Part shown: positions 33,573-42,015 of the stretch, one piece after another
Numbering within the stretch: the first letter of the stretch is position 1
Layout: each line of letters begins with the position of its first letter
From: Herminiimonas fonticola
Lineage (GTDB): Bacteria; Pseudomonadota; Gammaproteobacteria; Burkholderiales; Burkholderiaceae_D
Length of the DNA stretch: 64,000 nt
Reading direction: 5' to 3'
Assembly (NCBI RefSeq): GCF_003293745.1
Contig: NZ_PTLZ01000002.1
Span: 310,001-374,000, forward strand
Position numbers and translations under genes: made by a program
The notes under the pieces: generated by a model
Seen by the model: the letters and a program-made list of their open reading frames with translations, nothing else
What the model was told of the DNA's origin: nothing
The model's database searches: none

Positions 33573-35621
33573 ATGTCCTATCAAGTTCTCGCCCGTAAAT
33601 ATCGTCCGAAAAGCTTCGACACGCTGGTCGGGCAGGAGCATGTCGTGCGAGCCTTGACGCATGCGCTGGATAACAAGCGTTTGCACCATGCCTATCTGTT
33701 CACCGGTACACGCGGCGTCGGCAAGACCACTTTGTCGCGGATTCTGGCTAAATCGTTCAATTGCATAGGTACTGACGGTAGCGGCGATATCACGGCGACG
33801 CCGTGTGGCGTATGTGATGCCTGCGTAGCGATCGATGCCGGCCGCTTTGTCGACTATATCGAAATGGATGCTGCATCCAACCGCGGTGTAGACGAAATGG
33901 CGCAGTTGCTGGAGCAGGCGATTTACGCGCCATCCAATGCGCGCTTCAAGGTCTACATGATCGATGAGGTGCACATGCTCACCAACCATGCTTTCAACTC
34001 GATGTTGAAAACGCTGGAAGAGCCGCCTGAACACGTCAAATTTATTTTGGCAACGACCGATCCGCAAAAAATTCCAGTCACCGTTTTATCGCGTTGTCTG
34101 CAATTCAATCTGAAACAAATGCCGCCTGGCCATATCGTTGCGCATCTGGACGATATTCTGGGCCAGGAACAAATCGAATTTGAAACACCCGCATTGCGTT
34201 TGCTGGCGCAGGGCGCACACGGTTCCATGCGTGATGCGCTATCGCTGACCGATCAGGCGATTGCCTACGCCGCCGGCAAGGTCACACTGGAAGCAGTGCA
34301 GGGCATGCTCGGTGCGCTGGATCAATCCTTCCTGATTCGCCTGCTGGATGCATTGGCGCAAAAAGACGGCGCCGGCTTGCTGGCGGTGGCCGATGAGATG
34401 GCGACACGCAGCTTGTCGTACAACGCCGCGCTGCAGGACCTGGGTACGCTATTGCATTGCGTCGCATTGGCGCAAACAGTCCCGGCTGCATTGCCGGATG
34501 ATTTGCCGGAACGCGAAGATGTTTTGCGATTGGCCGCTTTGTTCGATGCTGAAGAGATACAACTGTTTTATCAAATTGCAGTGCATGGTCGCAATGAGTT
34601 GGGATTGGCACCGGATGAATACGCCGGTTTCTCGATGACCTTGTTGCGCATGCTCGCCTTCCGTCCCGGCTTTGGTCCGGCAGAAGCACAGACTGGCACA
34701 CAGGCAGCACCGCTGGCGGCCCGACCATCTGTACCTGTCGCAGCGACACCTGCTGCACGTTTGAGCGCTGCGCCGCAGGCAGTAACGAATAGCGCGCCGG
34801 TTACGCGGCCCGCCGGCATGAGTCCGGCCATGGCGGCGTTGCAAGCAGCTCGCTCCGGCAGCAAGGTGGCAGCGCCTGCTGCTCCTACTTCTGCAGCGGC
34901 CGCACCTGCACCTGCACCAGCTCAGTCGCCAGTGCAGGCATCGGCACAAGCTGAAAAATCAGTCGCCATCGATATGCCACCAGCCCCGCCGTGGGATGAT
35001 GAAATGCCTGCTGAACGCGGCAACGTCAACGAAGAGTTTTCCAGTCCGGCAGCTCAAAAAAAAACTGAACCGCAAGCTGGACGACCACTAGCGGCTGGTA
35101 ATGCAAGTGCAGCTATGGCCGCTGCATCAAGCACAAGCTCATCATCAACGCAACAGCCAGCGCCGCCACAATCCTCGACACCGGCGGCATTACCATCGCG
35201 TCCTTTTACTTTACATCCGGTAGCTTCCTTGAAGTGGGATGGCAACTGGCCTGCACTTGCGGCAATTTTGCCGGTGCGCGGTGTGGCACAACAGTTGGCC
35301 TTGCAGAGTGAATTGCTCACATGCGGACCAACAATCGAGAGCGATCAAATTCAATTCGAGTTGCTGGTTGCCGTGGACGTCTTGCTGGCCAACGGTAGTG
35401 CGGAAAAACTGACGGCCGTTTTGTCAGAACATTTCGGTCAAACCGTGCGCGTGCAAACCAGGATTGGTGCGGTAGAACACACCGCCAGTGCAGCTGCGAT
35501 GGCGGATCGTGCCGAACGGCAGAATGAAGCAGAACAAGCTATGCAGGAAGATCCCTTCGTACAAAAATTGATGCGCGAATTTGGCGCAACCATCGTGCCC
35601 GGCTCGGTCAGGCCGATCTGA
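33573..35621 (+). CDS. dnaX: DNA polymerase III subunit tau (with probable gamma)
   Basis: From ATG 33573 (MSYQVLARKYRP, the family start) the product is 682 residues; the longer frame from 33465 adds atypical sequence. It has Walker A GTRGVGKTT with Lys51, a Cys cluster (C64, C78, C81, C84) binding zinc, DEVHML (Walker B), SRC sensor LATTDPQKIPVTVLSRCLQF, then domain III, an Ala/Pro-rich linker (about residues 365-560), and the tau-specific C-terminal domain that binds polymerase alpha and DnaB helicase. Tau loads the sliding clamp and holds the replisome together. A nine-A run at 35056 may give the short gamma form. It is upstream of ybaB and recR, the classical order. Confidence 0.96.
   Translation: MSYQVLARKYRPKSFDTLVGQEHVVRALTHALDNKRLHHAYLFTGTRGVGKTTLSRILAKSFNCIGTDGSGDITATPCGVCDACVAIDAGRFVDYIEMDAASNRGVDEMAQLLEQAIYAPSNARFKVYMIDEVHMLTNHAFNSMLKTLEEPPEHVKFILATTDPQKIPVTVLSRCLQFNLKQMPPGHIVAHLDDILGQEQIEFETPALRLLAQGAHGSMRDALSLTDQAIAYAAGKVTLEAVQGMLGALDQSFLIRLLDALAQKDGAGLLAVADEMATRSLSYNAALQDLGTLLHCVALAQTVPAALPDDLPEREDVLRLAALFDAEEIQLFYQIAVHGRNELGLAPDEYAGFSMTLLRMLAFRPGFGPAEAQTGTQAAPLAARPSVPVAATPAARLSAAPQAVTNSAPVTRPAGMSPAMAALQAARSGSKVAAPAAPTSAAAAPAPAPAQSPVQASAQAEKSVAIDMPPAPPWDDEMPAERGNVNEEFSSPAAQKKTEPQAGRPLAAGNASAAMAAASSTSSSSTQQPAPPQSSTPAALPSRPFTLHPVASLKWDGNWPALAAILPVRGVAQQLALQSELLTCGPTIESDQIQFELLVAVDVLLANGSAEKLTAVLSEHFGQTVRVQTRIGAVEHTASAAAMADRAERQNEAEQAMQEDPFVQKLMREFGATIVPGSVRPI
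35056..35064 (+). promoter_or_regulatory. A9 slippery run in dnaX, candidate gamma-forming frameshift
   Basis: In frame zero the codons read CAA AAA AAA ACT GAA. A -1 shift, or one extra A added by polymerase slippage, reads AAA AAA AAC TGA and stops at 35066-35068. That would yield a 498-residue gamma protein lacking the tau C-terminal domain. Thermus dnaX uses an A9 run and E. coli uses A AAA AAG for the same purpose. A strong stimulatory stem-loop was not identified downstream. Confidence 0.6.
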
Positions 35622-35672
35622 GTGCGATTGCAAACTACTCATTCATACAGCGTTATTTAAAGGAGCAACATC

Positions 35673-35999
35673 ATGATGAAAAACCAATTGGCTGGCCTGA
35701 TGAAGCAGGCGCAAGCAATGCAAGACAATATGAAAAAGACACAGGATCAACTGGCGTTGATTGAAGTCGAAGGTCAATCCGGTGCAGGCCTGGTAAAAAT
35801 CGTCATGTCGTGCAAGAACGATGTAAAACGCGTTTCCATCGACCCATCCTTGCTGGCTGACGATAAGGATATGCTGGAAGATCTGGTCGCCGCGGCATTC
35901 AACGATGCAGTGCGCAAGGCAGAGGCTACCTCGCAAGAAAAAATGGCTGGCGTGACTGCCGGCATGCCTATGCCGCCTGGCTTCAAAATGCCTTTCTAA
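35673..35999 (+). CDS. ybaB: YbaB/EbfC nucleoid-associated protein
   Basis: The 108-residue protein shows the YbaB pattern: [21 protein letters not shown], a central [21 protein letters not shown] strand region, and a C-terminal [11 protein letters not shown]. It is a homodimeric DNA-binding protein of the nucleoid. AAGGAG lies 7 nt before the first of two adjacent ATG codons. It sits between dnaX and recR, the conserved order, and a role alongside recombination or replication repair is often proposed. Confidence 0.95.
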   Translation: MMKNQLAGLMKQAQAMQDNMKKTQDQLALIEVEGQSGAGLVKIVMSCKNDVKRVSIDPSLLADDKDMLEDLVAAAFNDAVRKAEATSQEKMAGVTAGMPMPPGFKMPF

Positions 36000-36049
36000 G
36001 CCAGCATCGCAGCTTGGCAATAATCACAGCTTGAATTGAAGGTCATCGT

Positions 36050-36646
36050 TTGAAATCGACATCGAGTCTTGATTTTTTGACAGAGGCATTGCGTCGCCTG
36101 CCCGGCGTCGGGCCCAAGTCTGCGCAACGCATGGCGTATCACTTGATGCAGCACGACAGAGATGGTGCTGCGATGCTGGGGCGCGCCTTGTCGCAAGCGG
36201 TGGACCGGGTGCAGCACTGTGCAATGTGCAATACTTTTACCGAGCATGCGGTATGCGAAACCTGCCTCGATGCTGAACGAAATTCCGCTTTGTTGTGTGT
36301 GGTCGAAACGCCGGGCGATCAGTTGATGATAGAACAGACGCTGACCTTCAAAGGTTTGTACTTCGTGTTGATGGGGCGCTTGTCACCGCTGGATGGCATA
36401 GGCCCCAAAGATATTCATCTGGAAAAACTGATCAGTCGTGCCACTGACGGTATGGTGCAAGAGGTTGTATTGGCAACCAACTTCACGAATGAAGGAGAAG
36501 CCACCGCGCACTACATCAGCGAAACGCTGAAAGCACGGGGCCTCAAAGTGAGTCGCTTGGCACGTGGTGTGCCAGTAGGCGGCGAACTGGAATACGTGGA
36601 TGCCGGCACCATCGCGCGCGCGATGCTTGATAGACGCACGACATAA
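36050..36646 (+). CDS. recR: Recombination protein RecR
   Basis: The 198-residue product from TTG 36050 has the N-terminal helix-hairpin-helix ([20 protein letters not shown]), the zinc finger [16 protein letters not shown], and the Toprim domain ([28 protein letters not shown]). It acts with RecF and RecO to load RecA at single-strand gaps. It closes the dnaX-ybaB-recR group. Confidence 0.96.
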   Translation: MKSTSSLDFLTEALRRLPGVGPKSAQRMAYHLMQHDRDGAAMLGRALSQAVDRVQHCAMCNTFTEHAVCETCLDAERNSALLCVVETPGDQLMIEQTLTFKGLYFVLMGRLSPLDGIGPKDIHLEKLISRATDGMVQEVVLATNFTNEGEATAHYISETLKARGLKVSRLARGVPVGGELEYVDAGTIARAMLDRRTT

Positions 36647-36710
36647 GTTTTCGTCTTCAGCTTGAAGTGTTGATCGTGCTGTCTACTTCTCTAATTTCTT
36701 CCTGAACATC

Positions 36711-37955
36711 ATGACTAAAGCTACTTCGTCCGGGCCGCTGGCCGGCATCAAGGTTCTTGAACTCGGTACATTAATTGCCGGCCCGTTTTGTTCGCGCATG
36801 CTGGCAGAATTCGGTGCGGATGTGATCAAGATCGAATCGCCGGATGGTGGTGATCCGATTCGCCAATGGCGAGTACTGAAGGATGGTACTTCCTTGTGGT
36901 GGTCGGTACAGGCGCGCAACAAGAAGAGTCTGACGCTGAATCTGAAAGACCCACGCGGCCAACAGATAGCGAAAAAGCTCGCGCTCGAAGCTGACATCAT
37001 CATTGAAAACTACAGACCTGGCGTGTTGGAAAAGTGGTCTCTCGGTTACGAACAATTGAAAGCTGAAAATCCGGCCACCATCATGGTGCGACTATCCGGC
37101 TTCGGCCAGACCGGGCCGTTGAAGGATCAACCCGGCTTTGGTGCCATCGGCGAATCGATGGGCGGCATGCGTTATGTTTCCGGCTTCCCTGATAGACCGC
37201 CGCTGCGCATAGGTATTTCCATCGGCGATTCTGTCGCGGCAATGCATGGCGTGATAGGCGCGATGATGGCCTTGCGCCATCGCGATACAACAGGCGGTCG
37301 CTGGAACGGCAAGTCTGGCGATGAACAAGTTGCAGGGCAGGGTCAGATGGTGGACGTCGCCTTGTATGAAGCGGTCTTCAACATGATGGAATCACTGGTG
37401 CCTGAATACGATTACGCAGGCGTGGTCCGCGAACGCACAGGCGGCGCTTTACCAGGCATCGTGCCATCGAACACTTACACAACCGGAGACGGTGAAAACA
37501 TCGTCATCGCCGGCAATGGTGATGCCATTTTCAAACGCCTCATGCTGGCGATGGGACGCGATGATCTTGCCAATGATATGCAACTCGCACGCAACGATGG
37601 TCGCGTACCGCGCACGGCAGAAATCGACGAAGCGATACAAGCTTGGTGCGCGACGCAAACTATCAACAGCGCGATGGAAAAATTGCAGGCAGCCGATGTG
37701 CCCGTCGGGAAGATCTATTCAGTGCGTGACATGATGAGCGACCCGCAATTTCTCGCACGGAAAATGTTCGAACAGCATACTTTTGCAGATGGTACACCCA
37801 TCAAATTGCCGGCGATCACACCCAAGTTATCCGAGACACCAGGCGAAACAAAATGGCTGGGCCCGACCTTGGGCGAGCATACCGACGACGTATTGAAAAC
37901 GCTGGGTTATGATGATGCTGCCATTGCCGAGTTGCGACGCGACGGTGTAGTGTGA
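36711..37955 (+). CDS. CaiB/BaiF family (class III) CoA-transferase
   Basis: The 414-residue enzyme has the family motifs GIKVLELGTLIAGPF, FGADVIKIESPDGGDP, the RNKKSLTLNLKDP segment, and GQGQMVDVALYEAVF, which contains the nucleophilic Asp. Such enzymes move CoA between organic acids, for example formyl-CoA/oxalate or carnitine/butyrobetaine systems. The substrate is not evident. It is followed 49 bp later by a 29-codon membrane peptide gene; the two may share a transcript. Confidence 0.9.
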   Translation: MTKATSSGPLAGIKVLELGTLIAGPFCSRMLAEFGADVIKIESPDGGDPIRQWRVLKDGTSLWWSVQARNKKSLTLNLKDPRGQQIAKKLALEADIIIENYRPGVLEKWSLGYEQLKAENPATIMVRLSGFGQTGPLKDQPGFGAIGESMGGMRYVSGFPDRPPLRIGISIGDSVAAMHGVIGAMMALRHRDTTGGRWNGKSGDEQVAGQGQMVDVALYEAVFNMMESLVPEYDYAGVVRERTGGALPGIVPSNTYTTGDGENIVIAGNGDAIFKRLMLAMGRDDLANDMQLARNDGRVPRTAEIDEAIQAWCATQTINSAMEKLQAADVPVGKIYSVRDMMSDPQFLARKMFEQHTFADGTPIKLPAITPKLSETPGETKWLGPTLGEHTDDVLKTLGYDDAAIAELRRDGVV

Positions 37956-38004
37956 TCAAGCTCGCCGTCACCGCAATAATCCGAATAAAAATCGAGGAGA
38001 TGAA

Positions 38005-38094
38005 ATGAACAAGAATTTCTTGAAGCAGTTTGCGATTGCCCTGGGACTTTTTTTGCTCGGCTACTGGACGTTTAACGGTTTGATCTTCAACTAA
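38005..38094 (+). CDS. 29-residue single-span membrane peptide
   Basis: An ATG at 38005 has GAGGAG 5 nt upstream and opens a 29-codon frame ending TAA at 38092-38094. The peptide starts MNKNFLKQ, with positive charge on the cytosolic side, then a hydrophobic span FAIALGLFLLGYW and a short tail TFNGLIFN. The arrangement is typical of small bacterial inner-membrane proteins. It lies 49 bp after the CoA-transferase stop. I do not recognise a family. Support comes from the strong ribosome binding site and the clean helix. Confidence 0.6.
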   Translation: MNKNFLKQFAIALGLFLLGYWTFNGLIFN

Positions 38095-38130
38095 ATCAGT
38101 TGCATTAAAAATCCACACTTCTCATCCGTT

Positions 38131-38646
38131 TTAAAAACGGACACCTGCCGTCCACATCGCCCCCGCTGTTCCGAAGACGATCAGCTCGGTGCACAAATGT
38201 TGATAACAATATCCGACTGCCGGCAAAATGACTGGTGCCGTTCCGTATTTGTTAAACGGAATATTGTCCTTGTATTGATCCTTGTAGCCATGAATCAATC
38301 CGCCGACAATTTTCACGTACATATCCGGAGTTGCGTCTAGCGGGCGAAATTTCGCGCCCCAGTAAACGAGCTGGGTATCCTGATTGTATGAGTTGCTGAA
38401 GGTTGCGCCACCCACCACAAAATTTTTGTCATAGTTCCATTCCAGATTAATCAAGCCTTGGTGATTATTGTGGATTGGGGAAGGGCGAAAATGTCTGGTC
38501 GCAACGCTAGTGAATAGTGTCAAGTTGTTGGCGCTGTAGGAAGCAACGGAATCTGTATTTTCTTGTGCATGAGCAGGGATGGCCACTGTAAATAAAAGTG
38601 CGAGAAGGGCCGGAATGCCTGAATTTGGCAGGATATTTTTTTGCAT
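38131..38646 (-). CDS. Probable outer-membrane beta-barrel protein
   Basis: The 171-residue protein has a signal peptide (PALLALLFTVAIPAHA, cleavage after AHA) and then alternating-pattern strands rich in aromatic residues (NLEWNYDKNFVVGGATFSN, QLVYWGAKFRP), ending in GVRF with a terminal Phe as in outer-membrane barrels. It has two Cys in GYCYQHLC. The size suggests an 8-strand barrel, perhaps with a lipid-modifying role, but no catalytic motif was identified. It is convergent with the 29-residue peptide gene. Confidence 0.65.
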   Translation of the reverse strand: MQKNILPNSGIPALLALLFTVAIPAHAQENTDSVASYSANNLTLFTSVATRHFRPSPIHNNHQGLINLEWNYDKNFVVGGATFSNSYNQDTQLVYWGAKFRPLDATPDMYVKIVGGLIHGYKDQYKDNIPFNKYGTAPVILPAVGYCYQHLCTELIVFGTAGAMWTAGVRF

Positions 38647-38926
38647 GTAGTGAGCGCAATCTGAATAAAGCGTAGTTAAAGAATAAGCGGCTGTTGTGAT
38701 CGTATCCGGATGCTGGCCAGGTAATTGGCCGCATTGTTATTTATAGTCAGGATAGATAAGCCTTGTTATATACGACCCTAGGTTCGGGAATCCGTTCATA
38801 TTATTTTCTCTATTCGGATTCTTTCCTAAAAAACAATTGAATGCTGGTCTGTTGCTCGGTCAATAAGGGACGTTTATTCGACGTATTTGACCTTACATAG
38901 ATATTCAAAAAGGGGATTGCATAATA

Positions 38927-39367
38927 ATGTTTAAAAAAGTTCTGCTTATATCGCTTGTTTTGGGGATGTTGTCATCGTTGTCTGGGTGTGCAGTTAATCA
39001 TGCAACAGCTATGGTTACACCCGGCACGGATATTAAAGCCATGAAGACATTCTATGTTGTTAAGGGGCCGGATGCATCTGACAAGACTGATCAGATCATC
39101 AAAGATTATCTGACCAAAAAGGGTTATTCGGCAACGGTAGGGCCGGAGTTAACACCTCCATATAACGCTGATGGAGTAATAACTTACGTAGATAAGTGGT
39201 TTTGGGATATCACGATGTACATGATCGAATTAACGATTAATGTCAGGAATCCGGTTAATAATTTTCCTGTGGCTGTGGGCAATTCGTATCACACCTCACT
39301 CACTAGATTGTCTCCGACAGAGATGGTGAATGAGGTCATGACTAATATTTATAAAGAAGCTAAATAA
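38927..39367 (+). CDS. Lipoprotein of unknown function
   Basis: The 146-residue protein has a type II signal peptide with lipobox LSGC (Cys21). The mature part contains KTFYVVKGPDASDKTDQIIKDYL and GYSATVGPELTPPYNADGVITYVDKW, which looks like the two-strand-helix pattern of DUF4136-like lipoproteins, but identification is uncertain. It is followed 18 bp later by a second lipoprotein gene, so the pair is one operon. Codon usage is more AT-rich than flanking genes. Confidence 0.7.
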   Translation: MFKKVLLISLVLGMLSSLSGCAVNHATAMVTPGTDIKAMKTFYVVKGPDASDKTDQIIKDYLTKKGYSATVGPELTPPYNADGVITYVDKWFWDITMYMIELTINVRNPVNNFPVAVGNSYHTSLTRLSPTEMVNEVMTNIYKEAK

Positions 39368-39385
39368 TCTCAGGGAGAGATAAAA

Positions 39386-39943
39386 ATGAAATTGATGATT
39401 AAAACTATTTTTTCGAATAAGTCGTTATCCGCAGCGGCACTTGTTTTTGCAGTCTCTATGCTTGGTGGTTGTGCAGCTCCTTCGACATCAAAAGGCATGA
39501 CACCTGATTCGATTAAAACTACAAACAAGCATGCCAAGTCTGTAAGTGTGAATGTGGCCGGTGGCAAAGAGACGGATAAGATAGGCAAGTCACAAATTGC
39601 AGATACTGCATTTTCTCAGGCACTTGTCGATTCGATTAACAATTCCAAGACGTTTTCGAGCGTAATCCAGGGCAAGGGTGCGGACTATCTTTTGACAGTA
39701 AGCATTTTTAATATTGACCAGCCATCCTTTGGTTTTTCGTTTACCGTCAAGATGGAAGCAGGTTGGTCATTGCAGCGTGCTGATACGGGCGCAGTGGTCT
39801 GGCAGGAATCGATTAAGTCAGAACATACGGCTACAACAAGCGATGCATTTGCCGGTGTTGAACGACTGCGTTTGGCAAATGAAGGTGCGGCTAAAAATAA
39901 TATTTCGCAAGGTTTAAGCAAAATATCTGCATTGAAGTTATAA
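39386..39943 (+). CDS. Lipoprotein of unknown function, YajG-like pattern
   Basis: The 185-residue protein has a signal peptide and lipobox LGGC (Cys29). The mature region shows FSQALVDSINNSKTFSSV and GADYLLTVSIFNIDQPSFGFSF, a pattern seen in periplasmic-facing lipoproteins that sum beta strands around one helix. It is preceded by GGGAGA 10 nt before the ATG and coupled to the upstream lipoprotein. Function is unknown; both may form an outer-membrane complex. A strong terminator follows the gene. Confidence 0.7.
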   Translation: MKLMIKTIFSNKSLSAAALVFAVSMLGGCAAPSTSKGMTPDSIKTTNKHAKSVSVNVAGGKETDKIGKSQIADTAFSQALVDSINNSKTFSSVIQGKGADYLLTVSIFNIDQPSFGFSFTVKMEAGWSLQRADTGAVVWQESIKSEHTATTSDAFAGVERLRLANEGAAKNNISQGLSKISALKL

Positions 39944-39951
39944 ACTTAATT

Positions 39952-39992
39952 GAAAGTAAAAAGGCCGATCATTGATCGGCCTTTTTACTTTC
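39952..39992. terminator. Bidirectional terminator between lipoprotein and tal genes
   Basis: A perfect 19-bp stem (39952-39970 with 39974-39992) surrounds a 3-nt loop ATT, with A-run in the left arm and T-run in the right. It lies between convergent genes and should end both. Confidence 0.92.
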
Positions 39993-40018
39993 ATGCGCAG
40001 GAAAAGCATCAGTATTTG

Positions 40019-40954
40019 CTATTTCAAAGCCTCAATCAGTTTGTCCAGCTTCACGGCATCTGCGCAAAATGCACGGATTCCTTCGGCCAGTTTTTCCGTT
40101 GCCATCGCATCGTCATTCAACATGCTGCGGAAGATCTTTTCATTCAGCGTCAGCTTTGCGATATCCACATTTTTTGCTTCTGCAGGAACCAGCTTGCGCG
40201 CCAATGGCACGTCTGATTCGGCCAGTTTTTGCAACAGTTCCGGACTGATGGTCAGCAGATCGCAGCCTGCGAGTTCGGTAATTTGCGAGGTGTTGCGAAA
40301 GCTGGCGCCCATCACTTCTGTCTTGTAGCCGAACTTGCGATAGTAGGTGTAGATGCGTTTGACGGATTGCACGCCTGGATCATCTGCACCTGTGTAATCG
40401 GTGCCGGTAGCTTTTTTATACCAATCATAGATGCGGCCAACGAAAGGCGAGATCAATTGCACGTTCGCATCTGCGCAGGCTATCGCTTGCGGCAAGGAGA
40501 ACAACAAAGTCAGGTTGCAATGTATGCCTTCTTTTTCCAATACTTCGGCTGCGCGTATGCCTTCCCAGGTTGATGCGATCTTGATCAACACGCGCTCGCG
40601 TGAGATGCCGGCAGCTTCGTACAGTTTGATCAGTGTGCGACCTTTGGCAATCGAGCCTTCGGTATCGAAAGACAGGCGTGCGTCGGTTTCTGTCGAGACG
40701 CGACCGGGAATGATTTTGAGAATTTCAGTACCGAATGCGACCAGCAAATGATCGACGATCTGCTCTGTACTTTTGCCTGCATGTTCGCGCGCGATTTTTT
40801 CCATGATCGGGCGGTATTCATCCTTCTGCACGGCTTTCAAAATCAATGAAGGGTTAGTCGTTGCATCTTGCGGTGCAAATGCCTTGATCGACTGGAAGTC
40901 GCCTGTATCGGCAACGATAGTGGTGTACTGCTTCAGTTGTTCGAGTTGGTTCAT
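40019..40954 (-). CDS. tal: Transaldolase
   Basis: From ATG 40954 ([19 protein letters not shown]) the product is 311 residues; the frame stays open to 41062 but upstream sequence is atypical. It has the class I Schiff-base Lys in [12 protein letters not shown], the [10 protein letters not shown] motif, and [11 protein letters not shown]. It exchanges three-carbon units between sedoheptulose-7-phosphate/GAP and erythrose-4-phosphate/F6P in the pentose phosphate pathway. It is the first of a carbon-metabolism cluster and follows hexR at 185 bp distance on the same strand. Confidence 0.96.
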   Translation of the reverse strand: MNQLEQLKQYTTIVADTGDFQSIKAFAPQDATTNPSLILKAVQKDEYRPIMEKIAREHAGKSTEQIVDHLLVAFGTEILKIIPGRVSTETDARLSFDTEGSIAKGRTLIKLYEAAGISRERVLIKIASTWEGIRAAEVLEKEGIHCNLTLLFSLPQAIACADANVQLISPFVGRIYDWYKKATGTDYTGADDPGVQSVKRIYTYYRKFGYKTEVMGASFRNTSQITELAGCDLLTISPELLQKLAESDVPLARKLVPAEAKNVDIAKLTLNEKIFRSMLNDDAMATEKLAEGIRAFCADAVKLDKLIEALK

Positions 40955-41139
40955 GGCGAGACTTATTCGTGAGAAAGATATTTGGTTTCGATAATCTATT
41001 GTACGCAAAGTGCGGGCGACTCTGCAGGAACAAAGATTCTTTAATAGTTTGATACAAAACAAGATGATTGATCCGTGACGGGATCAATAAAAATCGCAAT
41101 AAAGGTACCAGTGAAAGCAATAACCACAGGCGTACAGAT

Positions 41140-41991
41140 TTAGCGCAGGAATGAATCGAATTGCATCTCGATTTTTTCCAGCGCTTTCTGGGCTGTGATC
41201 ATTTTTTTGCGACGTTCCGGACTGAGGCGCAATGCCAGGCCGACCGCCAGAATATCGATGACAACCAGATGCGCGAGACGTGCCGAGATCGGGGTGTATG
41301 GATCGGTATGGAAGTGCAGATCGATAGGTATCAATACAGTCGCCAGTTCTGCCAGCGGTGTACCGCTTGGTGCCAGTATGACGACATCGGCGCCACAGGA
41401 ACGTGCCAGTTGTACGCTGCGCAGCAAAGCGATGCTGTTGCCGCGCTGCGAGATAGCGACGACTGCATCACCTTTTTTCAATAAGGATGCGGCAATGCTG
41501 TGTATGTGCGGATCGGCATAGGCGACGGTGGGCACGCCGGAGCGAAAGAATTTGTGTTGTGCATCGGCGGCGATGATGCCGGATGTGCCTTGACCATAAA
41601 ATTCGATGCGGCTGGCACGCGACAATACTTGCAAAGCCTGTTCTATCGCATTGGCATCGAGGCTGTTGCGCAGGTCGAGCAGGGTGTTGATAGAACGGCC
41701 GCAAATCTTGTTGACCAGATCTGCAGCCAGATCTTCCGGAGCCGGCGATTCGTCGGCACCGGGTGACAGAGCCAAGCCTTGCGCCAGCTTCATCTTGAAT
41801 GCATGCCAGCCATCGAAGCCGATTGCACGGCAAAAACGCACGACGGTTGGTTCTGACACTTCGGCTTTTTTAGCCAGCGCGGTGATGTTTTCTGCGATGG
41901 CTAATTCCGGCTGTTCCAATACGGCAAGCGCGACTTTTTTTTCCGATTTGGAAAGCGAGTCGTACTGTGTGCGTATCGAATCAAGCAGCAT
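41140..41991 (-). CDS. hexR: RpiR-family regulator HexR
   Basis: The 283-residue protein has an N-terminal RpiR helix-turn-helix (LSKSEKKVALAVLEQP, ITALAKKAEVSEPTVVRFCRAIGF) and a C-terminal SIS sugar-phosphate binding domain (RIEFYGQGTSGIIAADAQHKF, AISQRGNSIALLRSV). HexR normally represses zwf, edd and eda and is released by KDPG. It is 24 bp downstream of zwf on the same strand. Two matching operator-like sites lie between pgi and edd (45280 and 45511). Confidence 0.93.
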   Translation of the reverse strand: MLLDSIRTQYDSLSKSEKKVALAVLEQPELAIAENITALAKKAEVSEPTVVRFCRAIGFDGWHAFKMKLAQGLALSPGADESPAPEDLAADLVNKICGRSINTLLDLRNSLDANAIEQALQVLSRASRIEFYGQGTSGIIAADAQHKFFRSGVPTVAYADPHIHSIAASLLKKGDAVVAISQRGNSIALLRSVQLARSCGADVVILAPSGTPLAELATVLIPIDLHFHTDPYTPISARLAHLVVIDILAVGLALRLSPERRKKMITAQKALEKIEMQFDSFLR

Positions 41992-42015
41992 GCAGCTTTT
42001 CCCTTATTCGTCCGT

